Shown: positions 33,805-43,959, counted from the stretch's first letter. The stretch: DNA of 64,000 nt from Pseudotamlana haliotis (GCF_008806375.1 NZ_WAAT01000022.1:62001-126000), one strand, 5' to 3'. Numbers and translations are program-made. Notes: a model not told the origin generated them from the letters alone.

Positions 33805-36393
33805 TTAAAATTGCTGACCAATAATAAAGTGAGTTTCCCAACCGTTAGGTGAATTGGTTCCTGGTCTAGCATCGAAACCATAGCCGAAATCAATACCTAA
33901 TAATCCAAAGGCAGGCATAAATATTCTAAGACCTGCACCAGCCGAACGATAAAGATCGAATGGGTTGTAATCTTTAAAATTATCATAAGACGCACCAGCT
34001 TCAGCAAAACCTAAAACAAATATCTTAGCTGATGCTTTTAAGGTAATTGGGTAACGTAATTCTAATGAGAACTTGTTGTAAATGGTACCACCATCAACAC
34101 CAGATAACGAGTTGTTTGGATAACCACGTAATTGTACGTTTTCTCTTCCGTCTAAACTATAGTTTCCTAAACCATCTCCTCCTACGAAGAAACGCTCAAA
34201 AGGAATCACCCCTCTATCATTATTATAAGCACCTAAGAAACCGAATTCAGTACTTGGTTTAAGTACTAAATCTTTCATGATTTGTGTATACCATTCTGCT
34301 TTGAACTTTACTTTATAGAATTCAAGCCATTTGTAGCGTTCTTGATCTATTTCTGCAATACGTTCGTTAGCAGCGAGAACTTCATCAGGGTTGCTGTTAG
34401 TATCATGACGAATCACATCATTTTCATCACGCTCATTTTTAAGGGCTTCATAATCCACATTATTAAGAAGTGAATATGGCAATGTTACTTTAGCGCTAGC
34501 CGAATAACTAGAACCTCCTGTTGGATAGATAGGGTCTACACTAGTGTTGTTTCTGCTAATCCCTATGGTGTAAGCTAAATTGTTTGAATAACCATCTCCA
34601 AACTCAAATAAGCCGGTGTTGTAATTGTTTAAATCGTAACGTTGGTAACCAATAGATTGTGATAAGGTGAAGAAATCATCTGGTACACTTAAACGTTTTG
34701 CTAAACCAAAGGTTATCCCTGTAATGTTAAAACTTCGACTTTTATCAACTGTGTAATCAGTGAAATCTTGCCCGAATTGCTTGGTATGCGATAAAGATGC
34801 CGAAAATTGTACTGGCTTTTTACCACCTAACCAAGGTTCAGAGAACGAGAAACTATAAGTTTGGTAAAACTGACTGGCTTGTAAACGCAGTGCTAATTTT
34901 TGACCATCACCCATAGGTATTGGTTTGTATGCGTCTTTTTTAAAGATGTCTTTAATTGAAAAGTTGTTAAATGATAGTCCTAGCGTTCCAATAAAGCCAC
35001 CACCACCGTAACCACCTTGTAATTCTATCTGGCTAGACCCGGTTTCTTTCACCGAATATTCCATGTCAATAGTTCCTTCAACAGGATTAGGGTTCAGGAA
35101 ATTTGGAGATAATTCTTGAGCATCAAAAAAGCCTAATTGACCAAGCTCTCTTACGGTACGTACCACATTGGCTTTACTGTAAAGTTCACCCGGACGTGTA
35201 CGTATTTCTCTGTAGATAACGTGATCGTTTGTTTTTTCGTTTCCTACTACAGAAACACTATTAAAGTAGGCGGGTTTACCTTCTGAAATTCTAATTTCGG
35301 TATCAATAACATGGTTTTCAACATTAACCTCAACCGAGTTTACACTGGAGAATAAATAACCGTTATTTTGGTATTGATTGGTAATATCAAAGGCGTCGGG
35401 TTTACTATTATCAGCAATACGTTCTTGTAGTAAAATACTATTATAGGTGTCTCCTTTATTGATACGAAGTAATCTTTTTAAGTACTCATCAGAATAAACC
35501 GAATTTCCAATAAAATTGATTTCTCCAAATTTATATTGCTCACCTTCAGTAACATTAATAGCAAGTGAAATGGTTTTGTCGTCATTAACAATTAAACTGT
35601 CTGATAAAATACGGGCATCTCTGTAACCATTCTTTTTATAGGTGTCAATAACATGACCTAAATCGGCTTGGTAAGCAGAGTCAATAAATTTTGAACGTTT
35701 CCAAACACGAAGAAAGTTTTTCTTCTTCGTACTTTTCATACTTGCGCGAAGTTTTTTGTCTTCTAAAACTTCATTGCCAAAAAAAGTGATGTCTTTGATT
35801 TTTACTTTTGCACCTTTGTCTATATTTAATACCATATTCACTCTAGAGGTTTTAAGAGAATCTTTAACTTCTACAGTGTTGATGTGTATTTTAGTGTTGT
35901 AAAAACCTTCTTTTTTGTACTTTTTTGTCAGGAAATTTTTTGTTGTTGTAATGAGGTTTTCTGTAACTTTAACACCTTTGTTTAGATTGTTTTCTTTAAT
36001 AATATCTTCTTGTTTACTCCTTTTAATTCCATTGATTTTTAGGTCATTAAGTTGGGGTAGGTCAGATAGTCTAATTTCTAGATTTGCTACATTGCCCTCT
36101 ATGTTAGTAACATAGATTTCGATGTTATTAAATAATTTAGAGCCCCAAAGTTTTTTAATGGCATTACTAATTTGTTCCCCAGGAATATAGATCTCTTTAC
36201 CTTTACTAAGGCCAGAGTAGGTGATAATGGTTTGCTCGTTAAAGGTGGTATTACCCGCTACAGTGATTTCTCCTACAGTGTACTTTGTGTTTGGGTTTTG
36301 GGCCTCAATATTAAAGCAGCCTATAAAAAGAATTATAGAAGTACAATATTTCAAAAATGTTAATATAGAAGGTCTATTAACTAAGTTGGTCAC
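33805..36393 (-). CDS. bamA: Outer-membrane protein assembly factor BamA
   Basis: About 862 residues from the GTG at 36393, which overlaps the end of uppS by 17 bases and is followed by a plausible signal segment (LKYCTSIILFIGCFNIEAQ). An ATG at 36444 or 36507 would extend it, but the added residues look like read-through of uppS in another frame. Five POTRA-like repeats fill about residues 30-420 and a 16-stranded barrel follows, ending ETHFIIGQQF with the terminal Phe of Omp85 proteins. It inserts outer-membrane barrels; two Skp-like chaperones follow it. Confidence 0.95.
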   Translation of the reverse strand: MTNLVNRPSILTFLKYCTSIILFIGCFNIEAQNPNTKYTVGEITVAGNTTFNEQTIITYSGLSKGKEIYIPGEQISNAIKKLWGSKLFNNIEIYVTNIEGNVANLEIRLSDLPQLNDLKINGIKRSKQEDIIKENNLNKGVKVTENLITTTKNFLTKKYKKEGFYNTKIHINTVEVKDSLKTSRVNMVLNIDKGAKVKIKDITFFGNEVLEDKKLRASMKSTKKKNFLRVWKRSKFIDSAYQADLGHVIDTYKKNGYRDARILSDSLIVNDDKTISLAINVTEGEQYKFGEINFIGNSVYSDEYLKRLLRINKGDTYNSILLQERIADNSKPDAFDITNQYQNNGYLFSSVNSVEVNVENHVIDTEIRISEGKPAYFNSVSVVGNEKTNDHVIYREIRTRPGELYSKANVVRTVRELGQLGFFDAQELSPNFLNPNPVEGTIDMEYSVKETGSSQIELQGGYGGGGFIGTLGLSFNNFSIKDIFKKDAYKPIPMGDGQKLALRLQASQFYQTYSFSFSEPWLGGKKPVQFSASLSHTKQFGQDFTDYTVDKSRSFNITGITFGLAKRLSVPDDFFTLSQSIGYQRYDLNNYNTGLFEFGDGYSNNLAYTIGISRNNTSVDPIYPTGGSSYSASAKVTLPYSLLNNVDYEALKNERDENDVIRHDTNSNPDEVLAANERIAEIDQERYKWLEFYKVKFKAEWYTQIMKDLVLKPSTEFGFLGAYNNDRGVIPFERFFVGGDGLGNYSLDGRENVQLRGYPNNSLSGVDGGTIYNKFSLELRYPITLKASAKIFVLGFAEAGASYDNFKDYNPFDLYRSAGAGLRIFMPAFGLLGIDFGYGFDARPGTNSPNGWETHFIIGQQF

Positions 36394-37117
36394 TAGTTTT
36401 CCCAAATCGTCGTTCTCTTTTTTGATATTCAATAATAGCTTCATACAAATGTTGTCTGGTAAAATCTGGCCATAGCACACTTGTAAAATGTAATTCGGCG
36501 TACGCAATTTGCCATAATAAGAAGTTACTTATACGTTGTTCTCCACTGGTTCTTATAAGTAAATCTACGTCTGGTAAATTTTGCGTGTAAAGATGCTCAT
36601 TAATAATTGATTCATCAATATTTTCGGGCGAAATTATATTATTTTTAACTTTAATACTAATTTCTTTAACCGCGTTGATGATTTCATCTCTAGAACCGTA
36701 GCTGAGTGCGAGAGTTAAGGTCATTCGCTTGTTTTCCTTAGTACACTCTATAACATCTGTTAATTCTTTATAAACTTGTTTTGGTAAGTCTTGTAGGTTG
36801 CCAATAGCACAAAGTTTAATACTGTTGTCTTGAAGTGTTTTTAATTCCTTAACTAAAGAAGATACTAATAACTTCATAAGTGCTTTTACCTCTAACTTAG
36901 GTCGCTTCCAGTTCTCGGTAGAAAAAGCGTAGAGGGTTAAGTTTTCAACACCAAGTTCAGCACAAGCTTCAACGGTTGTTCTAACCGATTTTGTGCCATT
37001 CTCATGACCAAAAGCACGTAGCATTCCTTGTTGTTTGGCCCAACGCCCATTTCCATCCATGATGATGGCAATGTGTTTTGGCAAAGCATTGGGTAGTATA
37101 TTGTTTTTTAAATCCAT
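36377..37117 (-). CDS. uppS: Isoprenyl transferase (undecaprenyl diphosphate synthase)
   Basis: 246 residues. It makes the C55 lipid carrier for peptidoglycan and surface polysaccharides by cis-condensation of isopentenyl diphosphate. The signature IIMDGNGRWAKQ holds catalytic Asp21; LYAFSTENWKRP and a late RTSGEQRISNFLLWQ segment are also diagnostic. It is directly followed by bamA (overlapping) and preceded 3 bases away by the DUF6089 gene. Confidence 0.97.
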   Translation of the reverse strand: MDLKNNILPNALPKHIAIIMDGNGRWAKQQGMLRAFGHENGTKSVRTTVEACAELGVENLTLYAFSTENWKRPKLEVKALMKLLVSSLVKELKTLQDNSIKLCAIGNLQDLPKQVYKELTDVIECTKENKRMTLTLALSYGSRDEIINAVKEISIKVKNNIISPENIDESIINEHLYTQNLPDVDLLIRTSGEQRISNFLLWQIAYAELHFTSVLWPDFTRQHLYEAIIEYQKRERRFGKTSDQLS

Positions 37118-37120
37118 TTT

Positions 37121-37810
37121 TTATTCTACACAATAACATGGGTTTTGCCCAAAGGTATAGGTGAGTGTGAGTCCCGTAAACATATACCAGTCATTATTGT
37201 TTATATTTCCAAATTGATATTGTTCTTTTATGGAATCTGAACTAGGCATGCTTCCGTCAATTTCATCAGTAAAGGTGTAGCGTGCGCCTACCTCAGCACC
37301 TACAACGAAGTTGCCAATAATTCTAGCTTTTACACCAATGGTCATTGGGATACCGAAAGCCCAGCTTGATTCGCCTTCAGAGGCTTGTCTACCATTTAAA
37401 AAGTAATAGTTGTCATAATGTACAGCGCTAATACCAGTATATAAAAACGGTGTCCAGATTTTTTTACCTGAGTGCAAATCAAAGTCTAAGAATGTAAATT
37501 CCATTCCCCCAGAGATTTCTAATAAATTAGAATCAAAGTCATAATCTCTTTGAATACGTCTTGGGTCTTCTGATTTTGAGTCGTAGGCTTTTAAATCAGA
37601 ATAGATAATTGTTGCTCTCCATGAATATCGGCTACTTCTATTCCAACGGTATAAAAGTCCGAGTGCTGGCGCATTGGGTGCGATGTATTCTGTAGAACCA
37701 ACATCACCAATTAAATTACTGCCTCCTGCAAAGCCTCCAATTTCATGAATCTGAGCTTGACTAAATTGGATGCTTAAAATACTTATTATCAATAGGGTTA
37801 AATGCCTCAT
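37121..37810 (-). CDS. DUF6089-type outer-membrane barrel protein
   Basis: 229 residues with a signal peptide (MRHLTLLIISILSIQFSQAQ) and about eight to ten beta strands, ending TFGQNPCYCVE. The segments IHEIGGFAGGSNLIGDVGS and RYTFTDEIDGS are family features. The function is unknown; its fixed place next to uppS and bamA in flavobacteria, as I remember it, suggests an envelope role. It ends 3 bases before uppS. Confidence 0.8.
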   Translation of the reverse strand: MRHLTLLIISILSIQFSQAQIHEIGGFAGGSNLIGDVGSTEYIAPNAPALGLLYRWNRSSRYSWRATIIYSDLKAYDSKSEDPRRIQRDYDFDSNLLEISGGMEFTFLDFDLHSGKKIWTPFLYTGISAVHYDNYYFLNGRQASEGESSWAFGIPMTIGVKARIIGNFVVGAEVGARYTFTDEIDGSMPSSDSIKEQYQFGNINNNDWYMFTGLTLTYTFGQNPCYCVE

Positions 37811-37933
37811 AAAAATTCAAAAGTTTGCAAATATAATAAATTAGATTAGTTTGTAGTACATTGTGGGAAAATGTCTTAATGTAAAACAGCATTTCTTTAT
37901 AATTATTGCTTTTAAAGGAATAGATTAGTTAGG

Positions 37934-38821
37934 TTAGTTGTTTCTTTTGTCTTCACCCCAAAGTAATTTTTTCCTTAAAGTAATGAGGAAGCTTTCATCG
38001 AGAAGGTCAATCATTTTTATCTTAAAATCGGCTTTTTTAATCTTGATTAAGGTGCCGTTATCAAGTGTCGCAATTCTTGAATCTAATGAAACCAAGTGGT
38101 TTTCTTCACGACCACTAACTTTTAGATGTACTTCAGTAGAGTCTGGTATAATTAAAGGGCGTGCACTTAAATTATGTGGTGCTATGGGGGTTAAAACAAA
38201 ACTGTTTGTACTTGGTGTAATTACGGGGCCGCCACAACTTAAGGAGTAGCCTGTTGACCCTGTTGGGGTAGAAAGAATAAGGCCGTCACTCCAATAAGAG
38301 GTTAAGTATTCGCCATCTAAATGGGTTTCAACAGTAATCATCGATGTGGTGTTTTTTCTGCTCACAGCCACTTCATTTAAGGCAAAACTTAAAGAAGCGA
38401 TGTCTTCGTTTTTTGGAGACGTTTCAACCGAAAGCAAACTGCGTTGTGAGATTTTATAATTCCCATCAATGATATTTTGCATGGCGCTTTCAATAACATC
38501 TACCTGAATAGTCGCTAAAAAACCTAAACGACCAGTATTAATACCTATAATAGGAATGTCTATATCTTTTACAAAAGTTATGGCTCTTAATATGGTACCG
38601 TCGCCACCAATACTTACCAAGAAATCAAAAGAAGTATCTAAAGATTCAAAGGTTTTAAAAGAACTGAAGTCATTAATTCTAGCAGATTCTTTTTTAATAA
38701 TCTTGAAAAATTCAGTTTCAATATAAGCATCAATGTTTTTTTTCAAGAGATAGCTAAACAATCTTTCTACTGAAACCGATGTGTTTTTATTGTAAAATCG
38801 TCCGAAAACGGCAACTTTCAT
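37934..38821 (-). CDS. nadK: NAD kinase
   Basis: 295 residues. It phosphorylates NAD to NADP. The catalytic GGDGT motif is at residues 72-76 (VSIGGDGTILRA), and the second conserved loop TGSTGYSLSCGGP lies near residue 190. It lies 3 bases downstream of the CBS-domain gene, so the two are co-transcribed. Confidence 0.97.
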   Translation of the reverse strand: MKVAVFGRFYNKNTSVSVERLFSYLLKKNIDAYIETEFFKIIKKESARINDFSSFKTFESLDTSFDFLVSIGGDGTILRAITFVKDIDIPIIGINTGRLGFLATIQVDVIESAMQNIIDGNYKISQRSLLSVETSPKNEDIASLSFALNEVAVSRKNTTSMITVETHLDGEYLTSYWSDGLILSTPTGSTGYSLSCGGPVITPSTNSFVLTPIAPHNLSARPLIIPDSTEVHLKVSGREENHLVSLDSRIATLDNGTLIKIKKADFKIKMIDLLDESFLITLRKKLLWGEDKRNN

Positions 38822-38824
38822 ATA

Positions 38825-39484
38825 TTAAATATTTAAGTATTTTTTTAAATAATCTGAACGTTCTTTTAGGCTTTCAATATAGCCATCCTCTTCATGTCCA
38901 GAAACGATATTGTAACTGTATCTTCTAAATGTTTGAATGATATCTGTTAATCCGGTTTGCCCAATTTTTAAGGTGATTTGTACTAAATCGGTATTCAGTT
39001 TAGATATAAAAGCGCCAAGTATCTTACCGCCGTTTGATTCTACAATCTGACTCACTTCACTAAAAGAATAGTCGTTCGTGCCTTTTTCTACAACCAAAAT
39101 ACCTCCGGCTTCAGTAAAAAACGGCGAATCACCAAATAAACTGATGATATCATTGAGTTCATAATAGCCTAAATATTGATTTTGCTCATTTAATACAGGC
39201 ATAATATTCGTTGAATTGGTGGCGAAAACCTCTAAAACATCTAACCACAGTGTGGTGTCGCGTACAAAAAAGTTTTCCAAAGAATAAGCGTACTTACTTA
39301 GAGGTTTGTCTTTTTCAAAACAGTAGGCGTCCGCTTCAGAAAAGCTGCCTAAAAAAACGTTGTTCTCGTCTTTAACAGGAATGTGTGAAAAGGTAAGCTG
39401 ATTAAATAGTAATTGCAAATCACGCACGTCATTGCTAATGTTTAGCGGTTTTATATCGTTTATGATGAATTCTAAAAGTTTCAT
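38825..39484 (-). CDS. CBS-domain protein
   Basis: 219 residues from the ATG at 39484 (MKLLEFIINDIKPLN); a start at 39517 would add 11 weak residues. Two tandem CBS motifs fill the first ~130 residues; the rest resembles a small regulatory (ACT-like) domain (GGKILGAFISKLNTDLVQIT). CBS pairs bind adenosyl ligands. Placement 3 bases before nadK hints at sensing nucleotide status, but that is inference. Confidence 0.82.
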   Translation of the reverse strand: MKLLEFIINDIKPLNISNDVRDLQLLFNQLTFSHIPVKDENNVFLGSFSEADAYCFEKDKPLSKYAYSLENFFVRDTTLWLDVLEVFATNSTNIMPVLNEQNQYLGYYELNDIISLFGDSPFFTEAGGILVVEKGTNDYSFSEVSQIVESNGGKILGAFISKLNTDLVQITLKIGQTGLTDIIQTFRRYSYNIVSGHEEDGYIESLKERSDYLKKYLNI

Positions 39485-39572
39485 GATCCCTGTTGAATTG
39501 GACTGCAAATTAATCAAAAAAAAAGTATGTTAGGCTGTTCTACTTTGTATTTTTGTTTTTTAAAATGTATTT

Positions 39573-40286
39573 ATGACAAAGTTAAGTGTTAATATCAATA
39601 AGATCGCAACCTTAAGAAATTCACGTGGTGGTGATGTGCCTAATGTGGTTCAATTTGCTAAAGATGCGCAGCGTTTTGGTGCCGAAGGAATCACGATACA
39701 CCCAAGACCCGATGAAAGACATATTCGTTATCAAGATGCTCGTGATTTAAAACCGGAAGTGTATACCGAATATAATATTGAAGGGAATCCAGTAGAGTCT
39801 TTCCTAAAACTGGTGATGGAAGTTAAACCAACTCAGGTGACATTAGTGCCAGATGCTGAAGATGCGATTACTAGTAACGCGGGTTGGGATACCATTAAGC
39901 ATAAAGATTTTTTAGTTGATGTAGTTAAGGAGTTTAAAAATAACGGTATTCGAACCTCTATTTTTGTTGATCCTGTGTTAGCACAAATTGAAGGTGCGAA
40001 ATTAACAGGTGCCGATCGTATTGAATTATACACCGAAGCTTTTGCGCATCAATATGGATTAGGAAACAAAGCGGCGATTCAATCTTATGTAGAAAGTGCA
40101 CAATTAGCCAGTGAATTGGGTTTAGGTCTAAATGCTGGGCACGATTTGTCATTAGAAAATATTAAGTTTTTTAAAGATGAAATTCCAGGCTTGTTGGAAG
40201 TTTCAATCGGTCACGCTTTAATTACTGAAAGTTTGTACTTAGGTGTTGAAAATGTGATTCAAATGTATTTGAACAAGCTAAAGTAA
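39573..40286 (+). CDS. pdxJ: Pyridoxine 5'-phosphate synthase
   Basis: 237 residues, TIM barrel. It condenses 1-deoxyxylulose 5-phosphate with 3-amino-2-oxopropyl phosphate in the DXP-dependent B6 pathway. Diagnostic segments: SVNINKIATLRNSRGG at the start, GITIHPRPDERHI near residue 40, and LGLNAGHDLSLEN near residue 190. It is divergent from the CBS-nadK operon; the 88-base gap should hold both promoters. Confidence 0.96.
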   Translation: MTKLSVNINKIATLRNSRGGDVPNVVQFAKDAQRFGAEGITIHPRPDERHIRYQDARDLKPEVYTEYNIEGNPVESFLKLVMEVKPTQVTLVPDAEDAITSNAGWDTIKHKDFLVDVVKEFKNNGIRTSIFVDPVLAQIEGAKLTGADRIELYTEAFAHQYGLGNKAAIQSYVESAQLASELGLGLNAGHDLSLENIKFFKDEIPGLLEVSIGHALITESLYLGVENVIQMYLNKLK

Positions 40287-40289
40287 GGT

Positions 40290-40400
40290 GTGCGTTTCGT
40301 CATGCCAAACTTGATTCTGCATCTCATTAGTTTTGACGGGATACAAATAAATTATATAACGAAATTGAAATTGTTTTTCGCTTTCGCGGAAATAAAGACA
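40290..40400 (+). repeat. Degenerate dispersed intergenic repeat (tentative)
   Basis: The stretch CGTCATGCCAAACTTGATTC, CATCTCATTA and TTTTCGCTTTCGCGGAA resembles fragments of dispersed intergenic repeats that I remember from Flavobacteriaceae genomes. No second copy is in this window, so the call rests on memory alone. Confidence 0.3.
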
Positions 40401-40406
40401 TAAAAA

Positions 40407-41168
40407 ATGATATTACATTCAACTATTTCAGGCGAAGGAAAGCCATTTGTGATTTTACACGGATTTTTAGGCATGAGCGACAACTGGAAAACCTTAGGGA
40501 TGCAGTTTAGCGAAGCCGGATATGAAGTGCATTTAGTAGATCAGCGTAATCACGGACGCAGTTTTCACGACGATGCTTTTAGTTACGAAGTGCTCGCTGA
40601 AGATTTAAAGGCCTATTGCTCACATCATAATTTGGAAGATATTGTGTTGCTTGGGCATTCTATGGGTGGAAAAACGGCTATGTTATTTTCAACCCTTTAT
40701 CCAGAATTGGTTTCTAAGCTGATAGTTGCTGATATTTCACCAAGATTTTACCCAGTGCATCACGATGCGATATTAAATGGTTTAAACGCTATTGATTTCG
40801 ATGAAGTTAAAAGCCGTGGTCAAGTGGATAAAATTTTAAGTGAATATGTATCAGATTTAGGTACGCGCCAGTTTTTGCTTAAAAACCTGTATTGGGTTGA
40901 AAAAGGACAACTTGGTTTACGTATTAATATTGAGGTGCTTCAAAATGAAGTAGCCGAAGTGGGAGAAGCATTGCCAAGTTATGCTACCTTTAATGGCGAC
41001 ACCTTATTTTTACGAGGCGACCGTTCAGAATATATAGGTGTTGGCGATGAAAGCATTATTAAAACACATTTTCCAGCCGCTCGTATAGAAACCATTTCTA
41101 ATGCAGGGCACTGGTTGCATGCCGAAAATCCAAAAGATTTTTACGCTGCTGTGATGGCTTTTGTGTAA
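40407..41168 (+). CDS. Alpha/beta-fold hydrolase (YbfF-like)
   Basis: 253 residues. Nucleophile elbow GHSMGG with Ser85, oxyanion segment LHGFLGMSDNW near residue 20, and the catalytic His in NAGHWLHAENP near the C-terminus. The overall order matches YbfF-type esterases. Substrate unknown. The gene lies between pdxJ and a small membrane protein, without a clear pathway link. Confidence 0.88.
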   Translation: MILHSTISGEGKPFVILHGFLGMSDNWKTLGMQFSEAGYEVHLVDQRNHGRSFHDDAFSYEVLAEDLKAYCSHHNLEDIVLLGHSMGGKTAMLFSTLYPELVSKLIVADISPRFYPVHHDAILNGLNAIDFDEVKSRGQVDKILSEYVSDLGTRQFLLKNLYWVEKGQLGLRINIEVLQNEVAEVGEALPSYATFNGDTLFLRGDRSEYIGVGDESIIKTHFPAARIETISNAGHWLHAENPKDFYAAVMAFV

Positions 41169-41194
41169 ATTACAGTCATAAAAATTTAAAAATT

Positions 41195-41536
41195 ATGAAA
41201 TTACTATTAAACTTACTTCTTACAGCGCTTGGCGTATTTGTTTTGGCTAATGTATTATCAGGTGTCCACGTAGATGGTTATATGACGGCACTTATTGTAG
41301 CCGTAATTTTAGGGCTGCTTAATATTTTTATCAAACCGATATTAGTGATATTTACGCTCCCTATAACCGTTTTAACTCTGGGTTTATTCTTGTTGGTTAT
41401 TAATGCTTTTATTATTTTAATTGCAGGTAATCTTATTAGTGGTTTTTCGGTAGATGGTATATGGACAGCCATTCTGTTTAGTATTCTATTGTCTATTCTA
41501 GAATCCATCCTGCATTCACTTCTTAAAGACGATTAA
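41195..41536 (+). CDS. Four-helix membrane protein of the 'phage holin' PF04020-type family
   Basis: 113 residues with four membrane helices and the family segments NVLSGVHVDGYMTA and LGLLNIFIKPILVIFTLPIT. Databases often call this family phage holin, but it is a widespread chromosomal membrane protein of unknown function. No phage genes lie nearby. Confidence 0.85.
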   Translation: MKLLLNLLLTALGVFVLANVLSGVHVDGYMTALIVAVILGLLNIFIKPILVIFTLPITVLTLGLFLLVINAFIILIAGNLISGFSVDGIWTAILFSILLSILESILHSLLKDD

Positions 41537-41566
41537 ATCGGCCTAAAAATCAAGCGATTAAAAACT

Positions 41567-41597
41567 TTGCATAGGATGTAAAAATGTATTATTTTTG
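41567..41597 (+). promoter_or_regulatory. Bacteroidota-type promoter for tig
   Basis: TTG at 41567-41569 is followed after 20 bases by TATTTTTG (41590-41597). The start codon is 146 bases downstream, so the transcript would have a long leader of about 135-140 bases. Confidence 0.6.
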
Positions 41598-41742
41598 CAT
41601 CCCAATTTTGGTGGCTCAAAAGGTAGTTTTTGGAGTAGCTGTTAAAATGGATTTCCCAATCAAGTAGGGATTTATATTTTTTAGGTTTGTGAAAAGAAAC
41701 CTTATTGTTAAATGCCTGATTTAAGGCTTTATATCATTTAAA

Positions 41743-43071
41743 ATGAATATTACAAGAGAAAACGTTGATGCATTAAATGCTGTTGTTAAAGTGGATATCG
41801 CTAAGGAAGATTATAGCGATAAAGTAGAGAAAATCTTAACAGATTACCGTAAAACAGCTAACATTCCTGGTTTTAGAAAAGGTCATGTACCAATGGGAAT
41901 GGTGAAAAAACAATACGGAAAAGCTGTTTTAGTTGATGAGGTAAACAAATTATTACAAGACGCTTTAAATAAATATTTAACTGAAGAGAAGTTAGATGTT
42001 CTTGGTCAACCATTACCTAAAGCTCAAGACGGTATTGATTGGGATGCAGATAGTTTTTCATTCGAATTTGAATTAGGTCTTGCGCCAGAATTTGATGTAG
42101 AGTTAAAAAGCAAAAAAGCCATCACGCAATATAATATCGTTGCTGATGATAAAATGATTGATGAGCAAATTGAGCGTATTCAAAAGCAATACGGGAAATT
42201 AGTACCTCAAGATGCTGTTGAAAAAGACAGTGAAATCACTGGTGCATTTACTAACGAAGAGAAAGAAATAGATAACACCGTAACTTTAACTTTAGATAAG
42301 TTTAAAGGAAAATCTACTGCAAAACAATTTGTAGGGGCTAAAGTTGGTGATGTGATTACTTTAAAGACAAAGGGACTTTATGATGATGATCACGAATTAA
42401 TGCATGCTTTAAAATTAAGTCATGATGATATTCACGGTTTAGATATTGAAGTAAACTTTACGATTACAGAAATTAACGAACGTGAGTTAGCCGATTTAGA
42501 TCAAGAGTTATTTGATAAACTTTTTGGTGAAGGTGAAGTGAAATCAGTTTCAGAATTAAAAGCTAAAATCAAAGAAGACGCTGAAAAACAATTTGTGCAA
42601 CAAGCAGATCAAAAATTGTTAAACGACGTTACTGAGTATTTAGTAGAAAACACAAAATTCGATTTACCAGCTGAGTTTTTAACAAAGTGGATGCAAACTG
42701 CAGGTGAAAAAGAAATTGATGCTGATCAAGCTAAAGAAGAATACGAGAAATCTGAAAAAGGTTTACGTTACCAATTAATTGAAGGGAAGTTGATTACAGA
42801 TAATGACGTTCAAGTAACTATGGACGATATTAAGAATCACGCTAAAGAAATGATCAAAGGGCAAATGGCTCAATTTGGTCAAATGAATCCTTCAGATAAA
42901 GAGTTAGATGATATCGCTGCTCGTGTTTTAGGAAACCAAGACGAAGCGCGTCGTATTTCAGAACAATTAGTAAGTCAAAAATTATTATCAGTTTATAAAG
43001 AAAAAGCAAACCTTAAGGTAAAAGAATTAACCTATGAAAAGTTTGTTAAAGAAGTATATGGTGATAAATAA
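41743..43071 (+). CDS. tig: Trigger factor
   Basis: 442 residues. It is a ribosome-bound chaperone; the ribosome-binding signature PGFRKGHVPMGMVKKQYG is at about residues 43-60. The middle peptidyl-prolyl isomerase domain (about 150-250) is diverged and the C-terminal helical arms follow. It precedes clpP and clpX, the common tig-clpP-clpX order, but has its own terminator. Confidence 0.95.
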   Translation: MNITRENVDALNAVVKVDIAKEDYSDKVEKILTDYRKTANIPGFRKGHVPMGMVKKQYGKAVLVDEVNKLLQDALNKYLTEEKLDVLGQPLPKAQDGIDWDADSFSFEFELGLAPEFDVELKSKKAITQYNIVADDKMIDEQIERIQKQYGKLVPQDAVEKDSEITGAFTNEEKEIDNTVTLTLDKFKGKSTAKQFVGAKVGDVITLKTKGLYDDDHELMHALKLSHDDIHGLDIEVNFTITEINERELADLDQELFDKLFGEGEVKSVSELKAKIKEDAEKQFVQQADQKLLNDVTEYLVENTKFDLPAEFLTKWMQTAGEKEIDADQAKEEYEKSEKGLRYQLIEGKLITDNDVQVTMDDIKNHAKEMIKGQMAQFGQMNPSDKELDDIAARVLGNQDEARRISEQLVSQKLLSVYKEKANLKVKELTYEKFVKEVYGDK

Positions 43072-43095
43072 TTAAAAAAATAAATGCTTATCTTT

Positions 43096-43129
43096 AATCG
43101 CTTAAACCGGAAGGTTTAAGCGATTTTGT
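43096..43129 (+). terminator. Intrinsic terminator after tig
   Basis: A perfect 13-bp stem (AATCGCTTAAACC/GGTTTAAGCGATT) with a GGAA tetraloop and a short T-run. It separates tig from clpPX. Confidence 0.85.
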
Positions 43130-43211
43130 ATTTATACAGAAGCATTTTTTAAAGACTCTCGATGTATAATTCTGTGAGTCAATGTGATATAAAATAATAA
43201 GAAGGAAAATT

Positions 43212-43886
43212 ATGGATTACGCAAAAGAATTTGAAAAATTCGCGATAAAAGATCAAGGGATTAGCAGTACATACTATAACAAAATCATGAGTAGTATGTA
43301 TCCTCAAGGCTTAACTCCTAATATTATTGAGGAACGCCAAATGAATATTGCTGTTTTTGATGTGTTCTCGCGTTTAATGATGGATAGAATTATCTTTTTA
43401 GGAACCGGGATTAACGATCAAGTGGCTAATATTGTACAAGCGCAATTGTTGTTTTTAGAAAGTACAGATGCTAATAAAGACATTCAAATATATATTAACT
43501 CACCAGGAGGAAGCGTATATGCTGGATTGGGTATTTACGATACCATGCAGTTTATCAAGCCTGATGTGGCGACGATTTGTACAGGTATGGCGGCTTCTAT
43601 GGGGGCTGTTTTATTATGTGCTGGTGCTGAAGGGAAGCGTAGTGGCTTAACACACTCTCGTGTGATGATTCATCAACCCTTAGGTGGTGCTCAAGGTCAA
43701 GCTAGTGATATTGAAATTACGGCTAGAGAGATCTTAACCTTAAAGGAAGAACTTTATAAAATTATTAGTAAGCATTCAGGGCAAGATTACGACAAAGTAT
43801 ACCAAGACAGTGATCGTGATTACTGGATGAAGGCTGATAAAGCCAAAGAATACGGGATGATTGACGAAATTTTGACCCGTAATTAA
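43212..43886 (+). CDS. clpP: ATP-dependent Clp protease proteolytic subunit
   Basis: 224 residues. Catalytic Ser129 in [11 protein letters not shown] and His154 in [27 protein letters not shown] precedes. Fourteen subunits form the chamber that degrades substrates unfolded by ClpX, encoded 73 bases downstream. The first ~35 residues form a longer N-terminal stretch than in E. coli after processing. Confidence 0.97.
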   Translation: MDYAKEFEKFAIKDQGISSTYYNKIMSSMYPQGLTPNIIEERQMNIAVFDVFSRLMMDRIIFLGTGINDQVANIVQAQLLFLESTDANKDIQIYINSPGGSVYAGLGIYDTMQFIKPDVATICTGMAASMGAVLLCAGAEGKRSGLTHSRVMIHQPLGGAQGQASDIEITAREILTLKEELYKIISKHSGQDYDKVYQDSDRDYWMKADKAKEYGMIDEILTRN

Positions 43887-43959
43887 TAAAAATTATTGTA
43901 ATTTTAAAGAATTGTTATAGAGGGATTTATGATAATTTGTCTCTTAAAAAAGTAGATTA

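Noticed and set aside
41195-41536. Prophage remnant, suggested by the 'phage holin' family name
   Set aside because: The family is chromosomal and widespread; no phage structural, lysis or integrase genes are nearby.
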